64,000 bases of DNA, taken from assembly GCA_000310025.1 (NCBI GenBank), contig FN649736.1, positions 462,016 through 526,015 of the forward strand, read 5' to 3'. The translations under genes were made by a program, and so were the position numbers. Source of the DNA: Ectocarpus siliculosus. Lineage: Eukaryota > Sar > Phaeophyceae > Ectocarpales > Ectocarpaceae. This document shows positions 37,781 through 49,700 of the stretch, one piece after another; the stretch's first letter is position 1; each line of letters starts with the position of its first letter. The notes under the pieces were generated by a model. It searched no databases and was not told where the DNA came from. It was given only the letters and a program-made list of their open reading frames with translations.

Positions 37781-40700
37781 CATGTCTCCGTCTCCGTCCC
37801 TTGCGCGGTTTCGATATCCCTGCGTCTCTCTCCCTCTCTCCCACCAACACACCCACCCCCAAGACAAGGAGGCGTTGTCTTTTGTTCCCCTCTGAGCTCG
37901 ACGCGTTTCCGCTAGTCAGCCCGTGAGCGCGGTCGACGTTGTTGCACCATTGCGGCGACACACACACACGCACACAACTGAGACTGACTTGTTTTCATTG
38001 GTCAGCCGCTTAGCGCAGTCGACGCCAAGTAACAAACACTCACACGCACTCACGCAAGACTGGCGCCTCTTCGACGGTAGCCGTCCGGTGTGCGCGGTGG
38101 AGGCTACTTTAGCAAACACACGCTCGGGCACACTTCGTAGGTATTTGATGTCCTTGTGGGTGACGACCATATCCTTCATGGTCCCCTAACCCGAGGATCT
38201 TGGCTTTGTTCCTGCTTTTTAGACTGGCGTCTCTTCGTTAGTTGACCGGATAGCTCGGATGCTGCTACAACGGAAGAAGCACCCCCACGGCCGTCCAGGC
38301 GTGCTATCTCCCCCCCTTCCCCACGCTCTTCTATTTTCCTTGTTGCGGTGCCTACCGCTTGGGCACACCCTTTCGTGATTCTCGTGGCTTGACCGACCGG
38401 TGTGTGCCGGTTAAGGGTGTGTTGTTTGGCTTCCCCTCCGTGCCCTCTCGCGGCTTGACCGACTGCTGTGTGCTCGTGCGCGGTCGCGCTTTTGTTGTTG
38501 TTTCTGCGCGCTGACCAATGAAAATGCGCCAGTCTCAGTGCGGCTCAAAGTCTGCGTATGTGTTTTTGCTTGGGTGTTCAGGGTGCGTCAACCGGCTGTG
38601 CTGGAACGACGCGGGCACGCGGATCGCCTCGGGCTCCGACGACACGACTGTCTGCCTCTTCGACGCGGCTTCGGGCAAGCGGGACGTTCAGTTTCAGACC
38701 GGCCACCGGAGGAATATCTTGAGCGTGAAGTTTCTTCCTTGCACAAACGACCAGGTAGATTCAACAACAGCTGCCGTGGACGCGAATCAAGAGGCACAGC
38801 AGGTTTCGTAAGATCCTAGGAATATCTTGAGCGTGAAGTTTCTTCCTTGCACAAACGACCAGGTAGATTCAACAACAGCTGCCGTGGACGCGAATCAAGA
38901 GGCACAGCAGGTTTCGTAAGATCCTCCCCCTCCCCCCTCGACCGTTTTTCACGGCCCGATTTACTCTGCAGCAGTAGCAGCAGAAGTGACGGTGTCGAGA
39001 AGAGCGGCGTAATAATCGTCTCGTCGAGGCCTTTTTTACGACACCGCATAATTTGTTTTTTGTCGTGCGTTTTTTTTTGTGGGGTAATCGAGCTTCGAAA
39101 TCAGTCCAGGGGGTGTGGTATCTAATGCGACGTAGGGGTACTTTTGTCTATCCACACTCATGTCGCGGGTGCACCAAGTATTGGTTTGACGAAGGGGAGG
39201 GAGAGAGGAAACGCACGGCGGTGGGTACACCCTGTCAGAGCAAAATCACACCAGGAGGACGTCGGTTGTTTGTTGGCGTGCGTATCGTGTTTTTCCTCCT
39301 TTTATCTTCTCCCTCTATCTCAAGCCTCCGGCTGCAAGCCATGCAAGTTTCCCGCGGGGAGGAATCTTGCTCCTCGACTTTTCCGTGGCTATCTGAATCT
39401 CATCGCGCGCAATTAGTGCCCGGCCACAGCGCTTTTTTGCAGTCCTGGGAAGGCAGATGTTTTGGGATTTGAGTACAAGGACCTCAGCGGTTGTTCCAGA
39501 TTACACTTGTAGGCTTGGCGGGGAAGTTGCAACTCCCTTGGAAGCTGTTCCTTCAGATTCTCCGACAAGCTAATCTACATCAGGGTCTTCAGGGATAGCT
39601 GCGTGTGTGCACCTCACAATAGAGGGTGGATGAGGTTGTGGGTGCTACAGTATCGCTGCCCCCTCTCCTGCGACGTCCTTTCGCTGTTTGCTGTCGAACG
39701 CTGGGGATGCGAAAGTCACACAGCACCGCGCATTACCCCCCGAGACTATCGTTGGAGCACACTGGTGGAACCCAGACGATCAACGGTCTACATTACATAT
39801 GTAGACAACGAGACAGCGCTACGTTTCCTCGGCTTGGTGCTGAGGAGGCAGTTTCGATGCTCAGAAACGCGGCTTTCGGAACCCCTGATATCTGCTCGTA
39901 TTCACATACAAGGAGAGCGGTTTGGCAGCGTGAAACAAAACGCGTAGAGATGGGATAGGAAAAAGCTTTGACGCATGACGGAGTAAGGGCGTCGGGAACA
40001 TGGGATGACCCCCCCCCCCCATCCCCGCACGTCTGCGTGGCGGGATGATGATCGATGCCGCCTTCTCTCTCGACAGATATTGGTTACCGGAGCGATGGAT
40101 GGGGAGGTCCGTCTTCACAAGGCGCCGTTCTCTTCACCCGAGCTGACCGAGTGCTTCTCATGCCACGACCAACGCGTCCACGCTGTCGAGGTGAGACTCA
40201 ACAAGACGGTGAAACCGCGCCACCAGACAGCAGCACCCAAGGCCTTTCAGTGGTTGTCGAGTTCGCTGTCTGATTTCTGGTTGGCACTCTTCATCCGGCG
40301 GTGCTCGTGTGGAAACCAACCGTGGTTCCGATTCGGGTGGCCATGGTGGTCTTCTCGACCCTACAATCCACCATGAAAGAACGGAGTTTTCTTCTGGACA
40401 ATTCCTATCAAAGGTTTAGCTTTTGCAAGCTGCTCGGATAGACGGGAGATGGCGCAGGGTTTGCGTTTGAAATTTCATCTTTATCTTTTCACCCTTTTCC
40501 CAACTCCCCCGTCCCGTGCAGGTGGAGCCGGGCAACCCGTTCATCTTCTGGTCCGCCAGCGAAGACGGGACTGTCATGTACGTACCGTTTGTAGATGCGT
40601 ACCTTCTCCCAGAACTCTGCCTTGTTTGTTGCTGGCTTTTCATGGCCGAGTTTCCTCGCGCAGGCCCTCCAGGTCTAGTTTCGTCGAAGGCCGGATCTCC

Positions 40701-43700
40701 GCGCATTTTCCTGACTTTGGGCTATGACGTATTACCTCGGAATTCGTGACCATGTCCGTTTTCTGTGGAGGTCATTTCCTCTATGTTGCGAACCAGTGGG
40801 GGACAGTCTCGAGTTTTGCACCTATTGCTTTGTCGCTCATTCGAAAGCGCTAACGACAACGGTACGAGCCAGGCCCTTGTACGTAGCCTCTCGATGCAAA
40901 GGGTAGCGGTTTTTATTTTTCAAGAAGGTCGTTGTGGCAATGTCTCTCTTGTTTCTCCATCTACTTGACGAGACCCTACTTGTATTACCGAGGAAGTGAG
41001 TTCGTTTCAGACAGCGTGTGTCAAGGCTCTCCCCCTGACGGAGCTGCTTGAAAATAGAAAAGAACAACGCTCACGCCGGGTTCGCTCCTGGTAGTTTTGT
41101 TTTGGTACAGACAAACACCACGTCTGCTGGAAGTCTACTCGTAGACTCGGGAGAGAGGATTGAAACCGCCACCCGTTTCTGCCAACCGGTACTTATGTGG
41201 CTTCTACTTGTCATAAATATCCGTTTTTCGGACGTTCCTCGTTTGGGGAGGCCATTGTCTGCCGGTTTTCTGCATGTAACGGCAAGACCCTGGGAGTTAT
41301 GACCTGGGAACCCAACAGTTGAGAACTTGACCAAAAGCACAGGTGCTCGGAATCCTGCTCTTTTGTTACATTCAAAGCCGTTGAGTTTGTTACCTCACGG
41401 AGTAGCTTGAGTGGTGGCGTGTTCTGTACGGTAGCTTGTGAAAACCGAGGGCAGATGTTCTCTAGTCCGGCGTAATGACCGTGGTCGACAAGCCCGCACC
41501 CTAGCCTTGTGTTATCTCGCTCTCGCTTCGCTCTCGCTTCGCTCTCGCTTTGCTGTCTCATCTACACGGTCGCGTGCATCCCATTGGCTGGCAGGCAATA
41601 CGACCGCCGTCTGCCGAACGCTGGCCTCGGGGAGGGGAGGGGGTGGGCGGACAGCGGGCAAGGCTCCCTCGCGGTACGTTCCACGGACACGTGCACGTTG
41701 TTGTCGGAATATCGCGGCATCGCCGTTCAGTAGGGCCAGCTTCGTTTCGATGACGTGTGCATGCCATCGCCGGCTCATGAGGATCAGGGGTTCGCTAGAG
41801 AACTGATACCGCCGCTAACAAGGCAGAGTTTTGAAGGTTGGTCCAGGGATTGTGGCACCTTGCGCAACCTGGGCTTACTTGTTGCTCGGGTTATCCGCCT
41901 GCGTTGGCCCGCTGGCCGCTGACCGTAGAGGTGCTATCCCTTGGCTGTTCTTCTCCCCGCACAGCTTTTTTCGTGCGCGTGGGGCATCCAGCGTCATCTT
42001 GCCGCTTGCGATAGATAGCGTACCATGATCTTTCCCACCGATAGAATGGTTCCGTTTTGCGCCGATCGGGCCGGGGGCAAGATTTTCAGTCACGGACCCG
42101 GAGCGGCAGGCAGATCGCAGCAGTCGTAGTGACTATTAGCATGGGTAAAGGCGTGAGTGTGGGTGGTGTTGCTTGCCCGACTGTCTGCCAGTCTTTCGGC
42201 AAGGGTGGCGTTCTCCCGCGTGTGGCCTCCCTCCTCATTGACCGAACTATTTTCCCCCTTCCCGCACGCCTGGTCCGGTAAGAACCCGGCATGCTCCGTC
42301 TCGGCTTTGATGGGAGGCGAGGTCAATGGTCTAACGACTACGGCATGCACGACTATGAGTATACCCCCCCCCCCCCCCCCCCCTTCCCGCACGCCTCAAC
42401 GACACGGAAGGGGCGACTCCGACGCAGAAGAAACTGGGGCAACTGTCTCATCAAGCTACCGTCGCAGGCTGACTACGCCGCCGGCGGTGGCGACAGCGGC
42501 CAAGGCGGGGGTGTTTCGCAACAGCAGCCACCATCAGGATGGGAGGCCCGCGGCAGCCGAGCGTTTCACCTCGCCTGCAACCCCGTCGACGTCCACTACC
42601 TCGCCGTGGCCTGCGGTGACTACGTCGCCAGGGTGTACGACAGGAGGTGCGACGGGGAATGAGGTTCAGTTTATTCGGGGCCGTTGGGCAAGGGGGCGAC
42701 GGTAGGGGACCGCATCTTCGCGAGATATAACGTTTATGAGGAAATAGAACGAGAAGCAGCTGACTCGCTCTCGTGAGTACCAAACTTGGACGTTAGCACC
42801 GTTGACGAGGGAACGGGGCGGCTCGACCCTTCATGCGATAAAGAATAGCTTTCAGCACAAACCGCAGGAAGAAGGTTGGGGCACCAAAAGCGAAAAAGAA
42901 GAAAAAAGCCCAGTGTTTACCCCCTCCTAGTTGACCCTGGATGGTTGTACATGTAGGTGCAAGGAGGGGGTACAAAGACCGCCCCGTTAATCCCGACCTT
43001 AACCCAAGTTGCCCGAATGCGTGCTTTTTCCAAAATGTTGACTTGGTAGAACATAAAGGATACTGAGGCTAGGCCAGGATGTCCTCTGAACGGCGGCTCA
43101 CGGGCGGCGGACGGCGTGGCATATGACCAGAAACTCGGTTGTTGATCGTTTGTGGAGTCAATGTCTGCGTAAGGGTGCCCGTGTTTTTCTTCGGGTTGTT
43201 CTCGTGCCGGGCATCGGGTCGATCTGCCACGGCGTCGTACGAACGCACCAAGAACACGGAAAAAGATGTCGCGAAGACTGTCACCCCCCTCTCGCACGGG
43301 CATGGCCTTTCGGTACCTCGACTCAGCCGAGACGCGGTTTTGGGACTCACGTGTCGCTCGTTTTCTCGACGACCGTTGTCACCATGTCCATCACCAAAAC
43401 CACGCCGCGCGACACTAATTGCCCCACGTCGACACCAGCCCCGACATGTTCACTTTTCCCGCTCGCTCTTCCCGTTCTCGAGGCAGGGTGCTCTCGACCG
43501 GGTATGTTGACACGTCCAGCGGCGGCAGCGGCGGCGGTGGCGGCAACCGCGGTCGACAGCCGCCGCCGGCCCTATCGTTCTGTCCGGCGAACGAACACCC
43601 GGCGGCGGGGAAGGCTGCTGCCGCCGCCTCGTCGTCTTCTTCTTCTTCCGGTAGGGGGGGCAGTGCCCGCGGAGGAAGCGTGGGGACGTTCGGCACCGCG

Positions 43701-46700
43701 CGCCACGCCACGTGCGTGGCGTTCAGCCCCGATGGGCGGGGGCTGCTGGTGAGCGCGGCGTAAGGGGGGAGGCTTTAGCCTCCGAAGTTGGCGGTGCTTT
43801 GATGAGGTGTTCTGTGATCGGCGGGTTTGGGTAGGAAATATGACGTCGAGGGAGGTGACGAGTTGTGTTTTGGGTGCCATTTCGTTGTGGGTGGCGAGGG
43901 TGCCCTTTGCTCCGGCACGGGTAAGTCCGGGGCTAGATGAAGGGCTGGCGCCGGTTGAATCGAAGAGGCAGTAGCGGTGGGGGATATATGGCGATCCCAC
44001 ACCGGTGTGGGGCGATTTCAACGTCAATACCCTCTTCGATGGGCATGGCAAACACCACCGCACTGTCGTGCTAGTTTTCACGACAGAAAACGACTCACGG
44101 AGGGAGTAAAGCACGTACATGTTGCAGCCAAGGAAAACTGAACTAACCGTTAGCTACCGCGGAACAGCGGTAGCACGTACACCTTTAGAGGCACAGCGTC
44201 TTACTCGTCAGTATGTTTCGCAAGGCGAAGGCGAGAATGACTTCGAGGATGTGTAACATGAAATCCTCGAATATCGTTTTCCCGAGAAAAACAGCAGTGG
44301 ACCCGATGTCTCTCGTCGCCGACACTATCTGGACATTCGGTCGACTTCTCACCTGCTGCCGGCGTTACCGACCCGTGCATCCGATCGGCGTTTATCCTCA
44401 CACGCGCTGCAGGTGTCGTACCACCGTGACCACGTCTACCTCTTCGACGCCACGGGGGCAAGACGGAATAGCTCGGCGGTCAGCGACCCCGCCCTCTCCT
44501 CCTACTTCATGCCCGCTCTCCCTCCACCTCTACCGCCGCCACCGACGACGCCGGAGTGCTCGTCGAACGCCGGTAGCGGCGTTGGTGGTAGGGGGGGTGC
44601 CGGAGATGAGGGGGGAGTCGCCCGTGGTCGGGGCTTTGAAGAGCCCGCTGATGGAATTCTGGATGCCCACCGTGCTCTCTTGGCGTGGGATGGCAAAGGA
44701 GGTGCGTGCAGCTCCTCAGAGAAGATTCATGAGAGTTTTTTTCGATTTTTATTCATGCTCTCACACTTTTCTTGCTTCCTTTGCGCTGCATGTTGGGCGT
44801 TACAATGCACAAAGCTCTGCGACAGTGTAGGTAGTACAGCCATTGCCACGCACAGGCGGTTCTGCTGGCCATTCCGAAAGGCACGTGGCTTTCTGCTAAG
44901 TTGGTGTTGTCATTGCAACAAGTAGGTGACTTGCAGAGTTCTACCATTACGATCCAAAGTTGGATTTGCATTCAGCACTTCTTTTGGTTGTGACATACCA
45001 TGGTATGGCTTGGCTGCTGCTACCAACTCTAGCCTTTCCGACCTCTGTGACAGAGGGCTTGAGGAATTTCTGTCGCTCGTATTCATAGGGATTACGTGCC
45101 ACCACGCTTCTTGGACGAGACCTTTCGAAGCAGACGGTTTGCATCGTTGTCGATCAGTGGCTTGCCAGAAACCACCCTGCCCCGCTTTTTGATGCTCAGG
45201 CGTGAATTCTCGCGGCTCAATCGTTTGTGCTCTTTTGCTCGTTGGTCCCGCGAACACGCCATATTTCGCCGAAACACCCGCCGCATTGTTGCAGCGACAA
45301 AATGTTCGGCGGCGTCGGCTCGCCGTCCTCCCGCGCTTCGCGAAGAACGTTCATTTTGTACTCCCCTGTCGTGCATCGCAGAGTAAAATATCGATGACGC
45401 ATCCTGTCTCCATTTGGCCCGGCTTGCGTTCCCCGTTTGCCTCTGGACATGCTATTCCCGTGGGCATCTAACTTCTACACGTGAATTAGACCGATCAAGG
45501 CGACCAACACTTGAACGTTCCAAGGCGTGGCAAGCTCGTCACACACTCTTTGTACTACCCCTCTAGAGTCAAGCCCTCCTACCGTCTCCGCAATAGTCGG
45601 TGACGCTTGCCGTGCACACCAATCGAACCACCCTGTTCACATGCCGCCGTGCTGACACAGGGCCACCGGTGTCCCTGGGAAAGCTGAGCACTCTCTACCG
45701 GGCGCGTTCGATGAACCTGCGGCAGCGTGGGTGGAAAGGCGACGGTTACATGGCTCTGCTCGACTCAGCTCGTGCCAAGGAGCTTGACCCTACCAAGCCG
45801 AGAACGCGCTGGGAGTGAGTTGCGATGGGGCGTGGGTGTGTGACAGAGACAAGCAGCGCCGGGCGGTTGGCTGAAGAGAGAGTGTGGGTCCATGTTGTTC
45901 AACACGCCGGCATATTTGGCGACCTGTTGATCGAGCTATTCACTGCGCCATAATGCATACCACCACACCACCCGCGAGTTTCCGTCCCGTCATTCGTGTA
46001 CCGCGGATAACACTGACGGCTCCAACCCGGTCCTTCTCTCCGCGACAATCCATCAGAATACGAAACAGACGCAACCGAAGAACATCAGACGTACCGCGCG
46101 AGAGACGATTACTAATGCTGTTTCCTTTCTCGACCTATTGCCACCACTCGCGTGAGCCGCACCTCTCTTTGCTGCTGTACCCTTTTTTCGGCCTTGTGTC
46201 ACCAATCGCTCTGGCCGAACCCCTCTGTCTATTTTTTTCGTTGACGCCGTTGCTCTTCCCAGGTACGTAAAGGCCCTGGTTCACGTCGGGCGCCGCGCCT
46301 CGGCGCGAGCGGAGGCGGTCAAGTGCCTCGTCGCCTTCCCCGATCTCCAACCGCTGTACGAGGCCGAGTTCTCGGGCGGGACCGAGGGGGAATCGCCACC
46401 GCGGTCGGACTTGGGCGGCAGAAATGTTGGGGGACGGAGTGCCAGTGGCGGCGGCGGCGGCGGCGGCGGGCGAGGGGCCGGTGATTCTGGTGGACCGGTT
46501 GAGGATGAGGAGGAAGAGGAGGAGGAGGGGGAGGAGGAGGAGGAGGAGGAGGAGGAGGAGGAAGGAGAGGAAGAGAGAGGGCGGGAGAGGAACCAGTCCA
46601 TGACGCCGCCGAGAGGGGCCGGAAAAGTTAGTGTCGTTTCTTGTCGATTGGCCCCCTGCAGAGTGAACACAGAGAATATCGTCCATCGAGGACGCGCTTG

Positions 46701-49700
46701 CGCTTGCTGTTGCAAGCGTGGCGTGTCGTTTTGGTTGCCGATTCGTCCCTGCTCGGGAGTGTACGGCCTGTGTTGCGGGTCGTTTCGTCTTCGTTGTTGG
46801 ATGCGGGTTCCACTGCCACAAGACAGACAATCAGTGTGCACCACGCGAAATCCGACACTTTCTATTTTTCGTTTGTTAATTGTGGGATCGGTTTTGTTCA
46901 TGATAAATGAAACAAAGGATGTTATAGATGTTGGACACTACCCTCACGAAAACCCTTGTATGCCCTCTTGGTTTGCCCACTGATGCAGGGAAAGAGAGGG
47001 GACAAAGAACGTCTTTCTTTTGTGGTGGCGTGTTCTTTGCCGCCTATGTCGGTGTTGATATTGATCTTGATGCCGATGTCGAAGTTGAAGCTTTTGGTTT
47101 CTCAAATCAAGCTATCAAGCTAAATCAGGATTCTGATCGCGGCGCCGAAGTCGTGCGCTCGCTTTCTGCTAAACCAACGTCAGCATGTGATCCCACGATT
47201 TCCAGAGGAGATGTCCACCGCACATGACCTCCCCGCGCTCGTTGTACCCTTTTATTCCCCCCACGCTCTGTTCTATTTTCCTTTGGCTCGTAGACAGCGC
47301 GCTCTTCTTGCGGAAGCGCCCTCGCCAATGACCTCGCCCTCACCGCGGAGCTTGCAACGGCCCGCGCGTGGCATGAGATGCTGTCTCGAACTGGGGACGT
47401 CGGGAGTGATCCCCGTTGCCCCGATAGGGCTACCGACTCCGCGGGGAGAGAGAAGGGTGCGGCTTCGGCGAAGGGGCCCGCGGCCGAGAAAGATTGGACC
47501 GAAAGCGAATGTGGCCAGGGGTGAGTTGTGTGGTGGCGCTCGTTGCCAGACTGTGGAAGGGTCTGGTAGTTGGCTGTATGCTTGTTGGCTTAGGGCGCGG
47601 TAGATGGAGCATCCCTCCTGTGCTGACCCAGCTCGGTTCTAACAGAAACATGATTGCATAGAGGGCACATGTAGAGCGTCTCCCGTGTCTGAGCCCGCTT
47701 CTATCGCAGAGTTTTCACCAGATGAGAGAGGGCTCACGAAAGCGTGTCAACGTTGGGGGCGGTGTTGCACGTCATGTCCCGCCGCAGCAGGCGCGCGCTG
47801 ATGCCGTTTCATCTTGGATGAGGTGTTTTTCAAGTTCTTCATAGAAACAAAGCGCACGAAAAACAAGGAATCGCGCCGTCTTGGGATAAACGCCTCGGTT
47901 GCAGCGGACCTTGCGACATTCATTCCGCAGGTGCATCTCTCAAACACCTCGCCAAGAGCGACCATCAGCACCAAAGAACACAAAACGGCGACCCCAATGA
48001 TAACGAAACCGAGGAAGGATGCCTCAAGCCGCCAAATACGGATCCACCTCCCTCATAACCCCTTTAAAATGCACGTTTCAGATCGTCGGACATGCTCAGC
48101 TGCTCGCCACGGGCAATGATCCAGCGGTACACCGGCGCTTGCAACGTCCAGACTGTCATCAAGGAGGCGTCTTTCCTCGGGGATGGCGGGGGCTACGTGA
48201 CTTCGGGCAGCGACGACGGGAGGTGCGGCGAAGCGAACGAAAGGCTCGCCACAACGCTGTGATGCAGACGCGCGCTTGTAAAGGCGCTAATCGCCGAGAC
48301 CTGGGTCCATTCTTTTTTCTGTTGATTTGCGGAGGCCCGCCATTGTTTGTCCTGTAGTGTAGTTGGTGGTCTTGGCAGACGCTGAGTCAAATGATGGAAC
48401 CGAAATCGACATTATTCAGCTCTCAAGACAGTGACAGTGCGAGTGTCGCACCGACATAATGAATGTCGTTGTTTGCTTTTGCAACCGTTTCACTCGCTCT
48501 CTCTAAGAAGGGCATGCACGTCGCCGGAACACCCAGGTTCTCGTGCCTATGTTTTTTGTTTATTTTTTCGTTGCGTTGAGCATTTATCAAGGGAATGTTT
48601 CTGGAAATACACCAGGATGACATGGTAGCTTGACGACGTGTTGACTCGCCTTAACCTTGCTCAAATGACGAGTTTAGATGATGTTTGGCGTTTAACGTGT
48701 GCTTCTGTTTGCTTGCCTGTAAATGCGTGCGGTGGACCTCATCCCGAACCGCAGAGTGTTTATCTGGGAGCGCTCCTCCGGGAGGCTGGTTCGGGCGATT
48801 AAGGCCGACGACCAAATCGTCAACTGCGTTGCGCCGCACCCTTCCCTGCCGGTGCTCGCCACCAGGTACGTGCGGTGTTTCAACCACTGTCACTGTTGCG
48901 GAATTACCATATCGTATGCGGTATAACCAAGTGGCCGGCAGCGGTATTCCGCACCCCTCCCTGCCGGTGCTGGTCACCAGTTACCAGTCCTGGCCTTTCT
49001 GGTCGGTAGGCAAGCTCACGGCCACCTTCGGCTCTACTGTGGAATACCCGGAATAACGCCGAACGATCGGGGGTTTTCGCCTCGACTGCTACATGCAGGC
49101 TCGTGAAACGTCGGATTCATTCGTGGTTGGTCTGTAGCCTGGAGAACGTTGTTCGTGCGAATGGGGATGTCGATGGTACCGACTTTCGGTGACTCGTTGA
49201 TGGAACCACCGCTTTCTGGAGCGGGTTAGCCACGCGCTCTCGGTTTCCGGTACCCTCTGGGGGATTCTCCCAAGGCTTGGTTGAGGGCACAGTTTTTTGC
49301 GGTTCCACATCTATCGCTTAATTGTTTTCGTTTTTTTTTTTGTTTCACTTGTTTGTGTTTCGTTCGCGTTGTTTTTTCTTCGTTGTTGTTTTCAAGATTA
49401 TCGTCGGCTCGACGAACGGGATTTTGACGTTGCCGCTGGTTCACTTCGCGAGGTATATCCATTCGTAGATGCGTTGAACGCGAAGGCGTATGTCTGAGAT
49501 GTGCGAGAACCATTACCTATAGACCGGTTCTGACCTCTGGTTCTTTCGTTTTCACAAGTCTCTGACCAACCTTGACCCAACCGCTCCCCACTTCGAAGGG
49601 GGCAGGCAGAGCACCAGTGGAAAGAACCATTTTTTGACATGTTAACAGGCGTGGGCACTAGTTGGCCAATACTGGAACAAATTCAATTGCCTCGACCACG

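Noticed and set aside
42157-42705. 182-codon plus-strand frame overlapping the WDTC1-like exon at 42,428-42,646
   Set aside because: Different frame from the WD40 blade, starts within the dispersed repeat and crosses the exon without using its splice sites.
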